A DNA stretch of 64,000 nucleotides. Source: JBKBIP01 sp046297495 (GTDB taxonomy: Bacteria; Planctomycetota; Planctomycetia; Gemmatales; Gemmataceae). Made by a program: the position numbers and the translations under genes. Shown here one piece after another: positions 44,536 through 51,704 of the stretch. The stretch spans positions 62,001-126,000 of the forward strand of contig JBKBIP010000014.1 of NCBI GenBank assembly GCA_046297495.1, read 5' to 3'. The notes below the pieces were generated by a model. It had not been told where the DNA came from, searched no databases, and saw only the letters and a program-made list of their open reading frames with translations. Every line of letters begins with the position of its first letter. Position 1 is the stretch's first letter.

Positions 44536-46041
44536 ATGAGGGGACGATACGGCATCCTGGGCACGGTGGGGTTGCTGCTGGGGCTGACGGTGTCGGGCTG
44601 CGCCAAGGCCAGCCGCTATGAGGCCCAGCCGGTGCGCGGCGGGACGCAACTCGTCCCAGTCCGCTTGCTGCCTCGGGCTGAGGATACGCCGGATGCTTCG
44701 TCCACGGTGCCGCCGTATCTCATCTGGATGAAAGCCACGCCCACGTCTCAAGAACCCGAGGTGCCGATCCGCTTCGTCAGCGCTGTTCGCCATCCCGAGG
44801 AATGGTCGCGGCTCGACGATTTCTGGAATCCCATCACCAAGGCCAAGCCGTGGCCGGTGTTCCTCGGTCTGCCACCACTGCCAGCCGCTACGTTGGCCTT
44901 GGCCTTGCCGGTGGAGCAAGAGGTTGTCATCAAAGTCCCTCTGGGTCTGGACGATCCCACGCCGTATATTCCGGTTCACAATCCCCCCACTGTCGGCAAG
45001 TGGGAATTGGGCAAGCGTCTCTTCTTCGATGATGGCTACTTGTTGCCGCCGGAAGCAAACACCAAATTGGCTTGCGCCACCTGTCATGTTCCGAAGGAGG
45101 GGTTTGCCGGATCATTGTTTCGGTTTTCTCAGAAGGAACGGTTCATTGCCACGCTGTTGAATTGTGTGTACAACCAGTATCAATTTTGGGACGGCGGCGT
45201 TCGTGATCTGGAAGAAGTGATTCAAGGGAGCATCGAGGACACAGCGCCGCTGCGTCAAACCGCGCCGGATCGCCAACATGCTTGGCCGGGCTTGGTGCAA
45301 CGGCTACGTGAGTATCCCGACTACGATTACCGGCGGCAATTTCGCCAGGTCTTCGGCACCGATCCCACGCAGGACGCCATCGCCAAGGCCCTGGCCACCT
45401 ACATGCGGACGATTTTGACCGGGGATGCCTTGCAAGACCGCGTCGATCAAGCCCTTCGCCAACGCGGCGCCCACGAGCCAACCGCCGCCGACTACGAGCA
45501 GCAGCTGGCGCAAACCCCTTTGAATCGACGCCGGGTTCTCGACTTGGGCCACGACCCCGACGATACCAGCACCTTGGCCCGCGAGCTGGCGCGGGGTTAT
45601 CGGCTATTTCATGGCAAAGGGATGTGTATTCAATGTCATTCCGGCGCGAATTACACCGACAACTTCTTTCACAATGTCGGCGTCGGTGATAGTGGCGGTG
45701 AGCCGCTTCCTGGCCAGGAGAGCGGCCGCTTCGCCACCTTGTCGATTGGGTTGAAAGACCCTTTGATGATCGGTGCCTACAAGACCCCCACCCTGCGCGG
45801 CCTACCGCGCCGTTCCCGCTATTTCCACGACGGCAGCCGCTTGGAGTTGCTGCTCGTGGTGAAACATCATGACCGCGACAAGACGTATTCCCCGTATCTC
45901 GATCCGCTCTTCCGCGACCCGGCCCATCCCCACCGCCCTCGCAATCTGGGCCTGAACGACCCCGATGCGCGCGCCCTGGTACTGTTCCTCTACGCCCTGG
46001 ACGGCCAGCCGGTGAATCGCCGGGTGATGGAAAGGGAATAG
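44536..46041 (+). CDS. Di-haem cytochrome c peroxidase/MauG-family lipoprotein
   Basis: 501 residues. Lipoprotein signal YGILGTVGLLLGLTVSGCAK. After a spacer of about 130 residues come the two c-type haem motifs, CATCH in NTKLACATCHVPKEGF and CIQCH in HGKGMCIQCHSGANYTDNFF. Typical elements are GKRLFFDD, QFWDGGVRDLEE, YRRQFRQVFG and YKTPTLRGLPRRSRYFHDGS. The family reduces peroxide or oxidises protein/organic substrates in the periplasm. The long N-terminal extension is unusual compared with CcpA. It follows the ferredoxin gene in the same transcript. Confidence 0.92.
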   Translation: MRGRYGILGTVGLLLGLTVSGCAKASRYEAQPVRGGTQLVPVRLLPRAEDTPDASSTVPPYLIWMKATPTSQEPEVPIRFVSAVRHPEEWSRLDDFWNPITKAKPWPVFLGLPPLPAATLALALPVEQEVVIKVPLGLDDPTPYIPVHNPPTVGKWELGKRLFFDDGYLLPPEANTKLACATCHVPKEGFAGSLFRFSQKERFIATLLNCVYNQYQFWDGGVRDLEEVIQGSIEDTAPLRQTAPDRQHAWPGLVQRLREYPDYDYRRQFRQVFGTDPTQDAIAKALATYMRTILTGDALQDRVDQALRQRGAHEPTAADYEQQLAQTPLNRRRVLDLGHDPDDTSTLARELARGYRLFHGKGMCIQCHSGANYTDNFFHNVGVGDSGGEPLPGQESGRFATLSIGLKDPLMIGAYKTPTLRGLPRRSRYFHDGSRLELLLVVKHHDRDKTYSPYLDPLFRDPAHPHRPRNLGLNDPDARALVLFLYALDGQPVNRRVMERE

Positions 46042-46122
46042 GGGGAGTGATCAGTCAATCGCTGTTTAGCGGGCGAGCCGACGACTCGCCACCTCGGATG
46101 TCCTTACCTGAATGGAAAACTC

Positions 46123-46986
46123 ATGCGACTTGCCACCTTGCGAACTGCCTCTGGTCCCCGCGCCGCCGTCTTGGAGGGGGACGATTACGTTGATCTACAC
46201 GGCACCGATGCTTCCTTGCCGGCCAGCGTGCGCCAGCTTCTCGAAGCGGGGCCAAGCATCTGGCCCCAGGTGCGGCAAGCGGTCCAAAAAGCCGATGCCG
46301 TGACAATCGCCGCCAGCCAAGCCGACTTGCTGGCCCCCATTCCTGATCCCCCCAAGATCGTATGCATTGGCCTGAATTACCATGATCATGCCAAGGAAAG
46401 CGGCGCGCCGATTCCCAAGGAACCGATCCTGTTCAGCAAGTACGCAACCGCCATCGTGGGACCGGGAGCCAACATCGTACTGCCGCCGGTGAGTCAAGAA
46501 GTCGATTACGAAGCCGAGCTAGTCATTGTCATCGGCAAATCGGGCAAGAACGTGTCAGCGGCAAATGCCTTGGAATATGTCGCCGGCTATACGATTGGTC
46601 ACGACGTCTCGGCGCGCGATTGGCAGCTTAAGAAGGATGGCAAGCAATGGATGGTCGGCAAGACGTTTGACACCTTCGCCCCTATCGGTCCACACCTTGT
46701 CACCGCCGACGACGTGCCCGACCCGCACCAGCTCGGCATCCGTTTACGCCTCAACGGCGAGACCATGCAGGATAGCTCCACGGCCCAGATGATCTTCCGC
46801 GTCGGCGACATCCTGGCCTATCTCTCGCAAATCTTCACGCTGCAACCCGGCGACATCATCTTCACCGGCACCCCGCCCGGCGTCGGCTTCGCCCGCAAGC
46901 CGCCCGTCTTCCTCAAGGGAGGAGACATGGTCGAAGTCGAAATCGACGGCCTCGGCATACTGTCCAATCCGGTGGTGCAAGGGTGA
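46123..46986 (+). CDS. Fumarylacetoacetate hydrolase-family protein
   Basis: 287 residues. The fold's signature strands are KIVCIGLNYHDHAKESGAPI, PILFSKYATAIVGPGANI and the metal-binding block VDYEAELVIVIGKSGKNV. The two glutamates of YEAEL and the aspartate of GHDVSARDWQ bind the divalent ion. FDTFAPIGPHLV and IIFTGTPPGVGFARKPPVFL follow. Members include acylpyruvases, oxaloacetate decarboxylases and 2-hydroxyhepta-diene-dioate isomerases, and the substrate here cannot be told. A short GGCGAG/CTCGCC hairpin lies in the 81-nt gap upstream. Confidence 0.93.
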   Translation: MRLATLRTASGPRAAVLEGDDYVDLHGTDASLPASVRQLLEAGPSIWPQVRQAVQKADAVTIAASQADLLAPIPDPPKIVCIGLNYHDHAKESGAPIPKEPILFSKYATAIVGPGANIVLPPVSQEVDYEAELVIVIGKSGKNVSAANALEYVAGYTIGHDVSARDWQLKKDGKQWMVGKTFDTFAPIGPHLVTADDVPDPHQLGIRLRLNGETMQDSSTAQMIFRVGDILAYLSQIFTLQPGDIIFTGTPPGVGFARKPPVFLKGGDMVEVEIDGLGILSNPVVQG

Positions 46987-47031
46987 GAGGGAACGCCGCC
47001 CGATGGCCAAACGCGAACGCGACATGATTTG

Positions 47032-47229
47032 TCACTGCAACCAAAGTATAGCGACAACTGTCACAACATGTTCTTTTTCGGCTATCTCATACATGGCGCG
47101 TAAAGGTGCCGCGTCGATGGCATATAATCCTTCTGCTACATGATAACCGTGATGGTGCGGTTTCTTAGACAGACGGCTACGGCTTCATTGATAGCTTGGT
47201 TGTTCTTCGGTCAGAGTGATTTCAATCAT
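47032..47229 (-). pseudogene. Relic of a small toxin-antitoxin pair (antitoxin start joined to ParE/RelE-like end)
   Basis: From ATG 47229 with AGAGGTG upstream, the minus strand reads MIEITLTEEQ, the typical start of a small planctomycete/cyanobacterial antitoxin, and hits TGA after 14 codons. A neighbouring frame continues QAINEAVAVCLRNRTITV. Beyond the stop, the original frame reads VAEGLYAIDAAPLRAMYEIA and EKEHVVTVVAILWLQ before TGA 47032-47034. This resembles the C-terminal strands of ParE/RelE toxins (LRVFYEIDEE..VTVLAV). I infer that a deletion joined the two genes. The similarity is from memory of the families and only moderately strong. Confidence 0.5.
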
Positions 47230-47288
47230 GATTTCACCTCTCATTCTGATCTACTGTACCATGCCGATCCATGCCACGCCCACCGCCC

Positions 47289-48323
47289 TCAATGCCCGAT
47301 ATACTTGGCATACAACGTCCGGGCCTTGTCGACGTCGTCGGTCCCTTTGATGATGGCGCGGCCGTCGGGGAAGACGGTGAATTCATGATTTTCGGCGGTG
47401 AATTTGAGGAGGAAGCGGTTGTAGCTGACATCGCCGAGGGATTCCAGGTGGCGGGCCAGTTCCTCGAAGTTGAGCTTGCTGGGGCTGCGGTGGGCTACCT
47501 GGACGGCGTTGCGGCCACAGAGACTGGTAGTGTGCGAGCCAAGGTCTCCTTCCAGCCACTCGAAGCGGCGCCGTTGGCAGCAGGGGCAATCGACCTTGCC
47601 CAACAGGGGCGCGATCTTGATGCGCCGGCTGATGTTTTCCCAGACATCGACGTAGATCAGCTCGCGGTTGATCCGGTCGGTTTGGCCGGTGAGAATCTTC
47701 AGCGCCTCGGCGGCCTGGTAGCTGGCGATGATGCTGACGACGGGGCCAAGGACGCCGGCGGTTTCGCAGGTCCCCGCTTCGCCGGGAGCGGGGGCGGCCT
47801 CGAAGACACAGCGCAGGCACGGCGTCTGGCCGGGGAGAATCGTCATCGTCTGGCCGTGGCTGCCGACCGAACCGCCATAGACCCACGGCTTGCCGAGCTT
47901 CACGGCGGCGTCGTTGATCAGGTAGCGAATCTCGAAATTATCGGTGCCATCCAAAATCAAATCGGCGTCCTTCACCAACTCCAGAATGTTGGTCCGGTCG
48001 ATGTCCGTGACCACCGGCTCGACATGCACCGACGAGTTAATGGCGGCGAGCTTGCGGGCGGCGGCCTCGGCCTTGGGCAGATTCTCGGCCACGTCGTGCT
48101 CATCGAATAGCACCTGGCGTTGTAGATTGCTGGTTTCGATGAAATCTCGATCCACCAACCGCAAATGGCCGATCCCTGCCCGCACCAGATGATTGGCCAA
48201 CACCGTCCCCAACGCGCCACAGCCGCACAAGGTCACATGGCTGTCCAACAATTGGCGTTGCCCCTTCTCCCTCATGCCGGGAAAGCGGATTTGCCGGCTG
48301 TAGCGTTCCAATGAAGAATCCAT
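47289..48323 (-). CDS. ThiF/MoeB-type adenylyltransferase (sulfur-carrier activating enzyme)
   Basis: E1-like enzyme that adenylates the C-terminal GG of a ubiquitin-like sulfur carrier. 344 residues. It shows YSRQIRFPGMREKGQRQL, the ATP loop CGCGALGTVLANHLVRAG, DRDFIETSNLQRQVLFDEHD with the catalytic Arg/Asp positions, DGTDNFEIRYLINDA, and the zinc pairs CLRC and CPCC. The C-terminal 90 residues (TTSLCGRNAVQVAHRSPSKL onward) replace the rhodanese domain of MoeBR and resemble the tail of long ThiF proteins such as that of Bacillus. AGAGGT precedes ATG. It is the last gene of the SAM-riboswitch unit whose second gene encodes the likely carrier. Confidence 0.93.
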   Translation of the reverse strand: MDSSLERYSRQIRFPGMREKGQRQLLDSHVTLCGCGALGTVLANHLVRAGIGHLRLVDRDFIETSNLQRQVLFDEHDVAENLPKAEAAARKLAAINSSVHVEPVVTDIDRTNILELVKDADLILDGTDNFEIRYLINDAAVKLGKPWVYGGSVGSHGQTMTILPGQTPCLRCVFEAAPAPGEAGTCETAGVLGPVVSIIASYQAAEALKILTGQTDRINRELIYVDVWENISRRIKIAPLLGKVDCPCCQRRRFEWLEGDLGSHTTSLCGRNAVQVAHRSPSKLNFEELARHLESLGDVSYNRFLLKFTAENHEFTVFPDGRAIIKGTDDVDKARTLYAKYIGH

Positions 48324-48335
48324 CGACTACCTCTT

Positions 48336-48959
48336 TCACGTTGCGACAGGACATATATTCGACACCGCCAACCGAGCGACTTCCTCGCCGCCGAGCACCA
48401 AGGGAACTTCTTCTTCCCTGCGGAAGTCGCGGCGCTGGCGAAACGTCGGCGACTTGCCGCCGCGCGGCTGGGTATATACTTCCACGATTTGTTCGACCAG
48501 ATTGACCAGCCAGAATTCGGGAATCTTTGCCTCGGCGTACCATACCCCTTTTTGTCGGCGGTCGGTCAAGCGCGAGGAGTCGGCCACCTCGATCAACAGA
48601 GCGACAGCTGCTGATCGCGGGTGCTGTTGGTCGTAGCGTTTCAGCGGGCCGCGCACGATGGCGAAATCCGGCTCCGGCACGCTGCGGGCCAGGAGCAACG
48701 CCGATTGGTTGCCAATCACCCACTCATCCGGCACCGAGCGCACCAACAGCCGATTGAGCCGGGCCAAGGTGGAATCGCGTGGCGGATTGCGTGACATTTT
48801 ATGGACCAACCAACCTTCCAAAAGTTCCACATGATCCTCCGGCCCCAACACACCCCTTTCGACCATGTGGACATACTGTTCCACTGTCAGCCGATAGACG
48901 TTACCCGCTTCCGGCACGAAGGCAGTCGGCCCTGGCAGCGGAATGGTCGCCGTGGCCAT
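48336..48959 (-). CDS. Uma2-family (DUF820) putative PD-(D/E)XK nuclease-fold protein
   Basis: 207 residues. Family elements are YRLTVEQYVHMVERGVLGPE, DHVELLEGWLVHKMSRNPPR and the nuclease-like core EPDFAIVRG then VALLIEVADSSRLTDRRQKG, with WYAEAKIPEFWLVNLVEQIV after it. The acidic pair in PDF and IEV are the expected metal ligands. AAGGAGG precedes ATG 48959. Uma2 genes are abundant and mobile in planctomycetes and cyanobacteria; the cellular role is unknown. It lies 4 nt after the preceding gene and 12 nt before thiF-like, so it is embedded in the operon. Confidence 0.9.
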   Translation of the reverse strand: MATATIPLPGPTAFVPEAGNVYRLTVEQYVHMVERGVLGPEDHVELLEGWLVHKMSRNPPRDSTLARLNRLLVRSVPDEWVIGNQSALLLARSVPEPDFAIVRGPLKRYDQQHPRSAAVALLIEVADSSRLTDRRQKGVWYAEAKIPEFWLVNLVEQIVEVYTQPRGGKSPTFRQRRDFRREEEVPLVLGGEEVARLAVSNICPVAT

Positions 48960-48963
48960 GTTC

Positions 48964-49308
48964 TCAGTCCTCCTTTGTCGCCGTACCGACACCGAAATCG
49001 GCCAGAAAGTCCCGCAAAAACCGTGTTTGCTCCTTGGGCCACTTCTCCTGCCGCGCGAACGCCGTCAGGCATTGCAAATCTTCTTGGACGCGCCGCAAAC
49101 GCGCCCCATCGAGCCGTTGCAGGTAGCTGGCCAGGTATTCCAGGGCCTCATCCGCCGCTGCGACGTGGACCACGTCCTCACTCGACCCCTGCAAAAACAC
49201 CACCGCATGAAGCACGGCCAACAACAGCGGATCGACTCCCAGCTCCGCCGGAATCAACGGGAACACGGCGGCCCCTTCGGGGACTTCGTTGGGTTCGGAG
49301 GGGGGCAT
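48964..49308 (-). CDS. Uncharacterised 114-residue protein between sulfur-carrier and Uma2 genes
   Basis: Not recognised. Acidic N-terminus (MPPSEPNEVPEGAAVF), then helices PLLLAVLHAVVFLQGSSEDV, AAADEALEYLASYLQRLDGA and DLQCLTAFARQEKWPKEQTR. It has no JAMM zinc motif (HxH...D), so it is not the Mec+-type protease that releases sulfur-carrier adducts in the mycobacterial CysO system. ATG 49308 begins 1 nt after the sulfur-carrier stop, which means tight translational coupling. A cytoplasmic helper of the same pathway is likely by position only. Confidence 0.8.
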   Translation of the reverse strand: MPPSEPNEVPEGAAVFPLIPAELGVDPLLLAVLHAVVFLQGSSEDVVHVAAADEALEYLASYLQRLDGARLRRVQEDLQCLTAFARQEKWPKEQTRFLRDFLADFGVGTATKED

Positions 49309-49309
49309 G

Positions 49310-49582
49310 TTATCCACCTGCGACTGCGGGAATGATGCTCAACTCATCGCCATCCTTGACTGAAGTGGTGAGACTGTCCAAATAGCGAATGTCCTCATCA
49401 TTGAGATACAGATTGATGAAGCGGCGCACTTGCCCGTTTTCCATCACGCGCTTGGTGATCTCCGGGTACTGCCGGCCCAGGTCATCGAGCACCGCCTGCA
49501 CGCTGCCGCCGCTGGCCTCGACGACGGCCTTGCCTTCGGTGTGTTGCCGCATAGGTGTCGGGATGTGAACTTTTATGGACAT
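49310..49582 (-). CDS. CysO/MoaD/ThiS-type sulfur-carrier protein
   Basis: 90-residue beta-grasp protein ending in the exposed diglycine IIPAVAGG needed for adenylation and thiocarboxylation. The sequence SIKVHIPTPMRQHTEGKAVV, RRFINLYLNDEDIRYLDSLT and VKDGDELSIIPAVAGG resembles mycobacterial CysO more closely than MoaD or ThiS of cofactor synthesis. The ATG at 49582 has AAGGAA upstream. It follows the threonine-synthase-like gene by 210 nt, a gap containing a palindromic repeat and a second hairpin, and is followed directly by a coupled unknown gene, Uma2 and the activating enzyme. The likely role is to deliver sulfur to the PLP enzyme's substrate. Confidence 0.93.
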   Translation of the reverse strand: MSIKVHIPTPMRQHTEGKAVVEASGGSVQAVLDDLGRQYPEITKRVMENGQVRRFINLYLNDEDIRYLDSLTTSVKDGDELSIIPAVAGG

Positions 49583-49625
49583 TGGAGTTCCTTTCAGGGA
49601 AACAAAACATTCCATAGGAATAACA

Positions 49626-49677
49626 GGTGGATTCATCGGTTCGCGCAGGTTTCCGAGCGCGAATCGATGAATCCACC
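49626..49677. repeat. Palindromic intergenic repeat, copy 7
   Basis: Arms of 21 bp (49626-49646 and 49657-49677) pair with a single mismatch around a 10-nt loop; the core arm is GGATTCATCGGTTCGCGC. It lies inside the putative operon between the threonine-synthase-like and sulfur-carrier genes, where it could lower downstream expression or mark a transcript boundary. Confidence 0.85.
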
Positions 49678-49713
49678 CTATCAAAGTCAATGCGGTAATC
49701 TCTCTATTTTCTG

Positions 49714-49778
49714 GCGAGCGGGGGGCTGTCGCCCTCCTGGTGACAGGCTCTTACTAGAAGGCTTACGCCCCCGCTCGC
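49714..49778. repeat. GC-rich 11-bp inverted repeat downstream of the threonine-synthase-like gene
   Basis: GCGAGCGGGGG (49714-49724) pairs with CCCCCGCTCGC (49768-49778) and encloses a second small stem CTGTC/GACAG (about 49726-49746). It is 14 nt from the gene's stop. There is no T-run. It is unrelated to the neighbouring GGATTCATCGG palindrome. Confidence 0.7.
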
Positions 49779-49792
49779 TGCGAATCTTGCTT

Positions 49793-51049
49793 CTACACCA
49801 GCGCCGGTTCCTTCATCCCCTCCACCAATGGCTCGAACTCTTCCAGCGACGGGCGGATGATGGCGGGTTCCTCGACCTGATCGACGATGGCGTCCTGGGT
49901 TTTGAGGCCGTTACCCGTGATGCAGATGACGATCTCTTCATCGCGTGGGATACGCCCTTGCTCGATCAGTTTCTTGGTGACGGCCACGGTGACGCCACCG
50001 GCGGTTTCGGCAAAGATGCCTTCCGTGCGGCCCAGCAGCGCCATGGCCTCGGCGATTTCGGTGTCGCTCACGTCCTCGCCCCAGCCGCCGGATTCCTTCA
50101 TCACCTTGATGGCGAAATAACCGTCCGCCGGGTCGCCGATGGACAGCGACTTGGCAATGGTGTTCGGTTTGCGCACGGGGCGATGCGCTTCCTGGCCGTT
50201 CTTGATGGCCGTGGTGATCGGACTGCACCCGACGGCCTGGGCGCCGTAAATCTTGCACGAAGGATCATCGATCAAGCCGACCTTGGCCAATTCCTGGAAC
50301 GCCTTCTGAATCTTGCCAATCAGACTGCCGCCAGCCATCGGCACCACGACATGTTTCGGCGTCCGCCACCCCAGCTGCTCGGCGATCTCGAAACCGACCG
50401 TCTTGGAACCTTCGGCATAGAAGGGGCGCAGATTGATGTTGACGAAACCCCAACCATATTTGAACGCCACCTGCGTACACAGGCGGTTGACTTCGTCGTA
50501 GGTGCCGGTGACACCGACCAGCTTCGGGCCATAGATGCTGGTGGCGAGAATCTTGGCCCGTTCCAAGTCGGCGGGGATGAAGATGTAACTTTTCAGGCCG
50601 GCGGCGGCGGCATTGGCGGCGACGCTGTTGGCCAGGTTGCCGGTCGAGGCGCAGCCCACCGTGTCGAAGCCGAACTCGCGGGCCTTGCTCAACGCCACCG
50701 ACACCACGCGATCCTTAAACGACAGGGTGGGGAAATTGACGGCATCATTCTTGATCCACAACCGCTCGACCCCCAGCGCCGCCGCCAAGCGATCCGCCCG
50801 CACCAACGGCGTCCCCCCCACCTGGCCGCCAACGGTCGGTTCCCCGTCAATCGGCAGCAGCTCGCGGTAACGCCACATATTGAAGGGCCGCAACTCAACC
50901 TTGGAACGATTCAGGACCTCGGCGATGGCCTCATAGTCGTAATCGACTTCCAACGGCCCAAAGTCCTCGGTGCAGAAATTCAGCGGCTCCTTGGGATACG
51001 CTGTACCACAGATGCGACACTTCAATCCACGCACGAAATCGGCAGGCAC
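49793..51049 (-). CDS. thrC: Threonine-synthase-like PLP enzyme under a SAM riboswitch
   Basis: 418 residues of the fold-type II PLP family. It has an N-terminal zinc-ribbon-like stretch with C11xxC14 and C26, where the expected fourth Cys is Asp29. PLP site: VNFPTLSFKDRVVSVAL with Lys112; then GCASTGNLANSVAANAAAAG, VVPMAGGSLIGK and VICITGNGLKT. Classic activity is O-phosphohomoserine to threonine. The GTG start at 51049 is chosen because GGAGGAG lies just upstream. Transcription passes through a SAM-I riboswitch and terminator, and the following genes encode a sulfur carrier and its activator. These facts suggest a sulfur-inserting reaction (homocysteine formation) in place of, or beside, threonine synthesis. 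Plain ThrC remains possible. Confidence 0.9.
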   Translation of the reverse strand: MPADFVRGLKCRICGTAYPKEPLNFCTEDFGPLEVDYDYEAIAEVLNRSKVELRPFNMWRYRELLPIDGEPTVGGQVGGTPLVRADRLAAALGVERLWIKNDAVNFPTLSFKDRVVSVALSKAREFGFDTVGCASTGNLANSVAANAAAAGLKSYIFIPADLERAKILATSIYGPKLVGVTGTYDEVNRLCTQVAFKYGWGFVNINLRPFYAEGSKTVGFEIAEQLGWRTPKHVVVPMAGGSLIGKIQKAFQELAKVGLIDDPSCKIYGAQAVGCSPITTAIKNGQEAHRPVRKPNTIAKSLSIGDPADGYFAIKVMKESGGWGEDVSDTEIAEAMALLGRTEGIFAETAGGVTVAVTKKLIEQGRIPRDEEIVICITGNGLKTQDAIVDQVEEPAIIRPSLEEFEPLVEGMKEPALV

Positions 51050-51208
51050 GGTCTCTCCTCCCAGTTGGTGACGGCAAGGGACAGCGTTAACACCCATCCC
51101 AAACCCAAGCCGGTCACCTGGCGACCGGTCGCCCCGCGACTGGCTTGGACTTGAAAATTACTTTTTCCGTAGGTGAACATCATCCAGACATGGACCGGGG
51201 AGAGGCGT

Positions 51209-51244
51209 AAAAAAAGCCTCTTCCGGTTGCAGAGAAGAAGAGGC
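51209..51244 (-). terminator. Intrinsic terminator of the SAM riboswitch expression platform
   Basis: On the minus strand GCCTCTTC (51244-51237) pairs with GAAGAGGC (51223-51216) and is followed at once by seven T (51215-51209). It lies 160 nt before the thrC-like start. The upstream arm TCTTCTTCTCT is nearly complementary to AGAGATAAGA, the 3' side of riboswitch P1, so P1 formation and an antiterminator exclude each other. Confidence 0.92.
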
Positions 51245-51262
51245 GTGCATGGCAGGCACACG

Positions 51263-51376
51263 ATCTTATCTCTCCCGGCCGGACCGGGTAGGAGGTAGCA
51301 CCAGCATCTTTCCCAGGAGAAAGACCGGTTGCTGTGGCGTCATCGGGCCTAATCCCTCAGCCACTCTGGATAAGAT
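51263..51376 (-). promoter_or_regulatory. SAM-I (S-box) riboswitch aptamer
   Basis: The minus strand contains, in order, P1 5' strand ATCTTATC (51376-51369), CAGAGTGG, CTGAGGGATTAGGCCC, GATGACGCCACAGCAACC, a P3 hairpin (GTCTTTCTCC..GGGAAAGATGC), GGTGCTACCTCC, a GC-rich P4 (CCCGGTCCGGCCGGG) and P1 3' strand GATAAGAT (51270-51263). These are the invariant blocks of the S-box: GAGGGA, GGCCC, TGA, GCAACC and GGTGCTA. About 114 nt, the normal size. SAM binding would stabilise P1 and allow the downstream terminator to form, switching the operon off when methionine/SAM is plentiful. Confidence 0.96.
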
Positions 51377-51398
51377 ACTCACCCAAATTGTAAAGAAG

Positions 51399-51427
51399 AT
51401 TGTAGATAGGCGTTCCGCGACAAGCAA
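51399..51427 (-). promoter_or_regulatory. Candidate promoter of the SAM-riboswitch operon
   Basis: On the minus strand TTGCTT (51427-51422) and TACAAT (51404-51399) are 17 bp apart. The predicted start near 51392 falls about 16 nt before the riboswitch P1 stem. Confidence 0.55.
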
Positions 51428-51554
51428 TAGGGTTCTCAAGATTTCCAGAAAAAAATCAGGCGCCGGCGGGATGACGCCGCCGATATATCGCACACATTTG
51501 CCGAGATCGGACGTAAAAATAGAACCCATCGCCAAATTCTTCTTGGCGAAGGGG

Positions 51555-51584
51555 TTTTCAACCAGGTAAGCTGAGCATTATGAT
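51555..51584 (+). promoter_or_regulatory. Candidate promoter of the tricorn-type protease gene
   Basis: TTTTCA (51555-51560) and TATGAT (51579-51584) with an 18-bp spacer, pointing away from the riboswitch promoter. The leader would be about 110 nt. Confidence 0.4.
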
Positions 51585-51704
51585 AAAAGTGTGTGAAGAA
51601 AGCCCATAGTCTTTCGTCATTCCTGCACAACCATCTCGCGGCGGCTGGCCGGGCTGGTGCCGCGTTGAGCTTCATCATGCCATAACCTTCAGGGATAACC
51701 CACC

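Noticed and set aside
51022..51261. 79-codon minus-strand frame through the riboswitch terminator, considered as a leader peptide
   Set aside because: The S-box aptamer and terminator explain the region fully; there is no run of regulatory codons and no ribosome-binding site.
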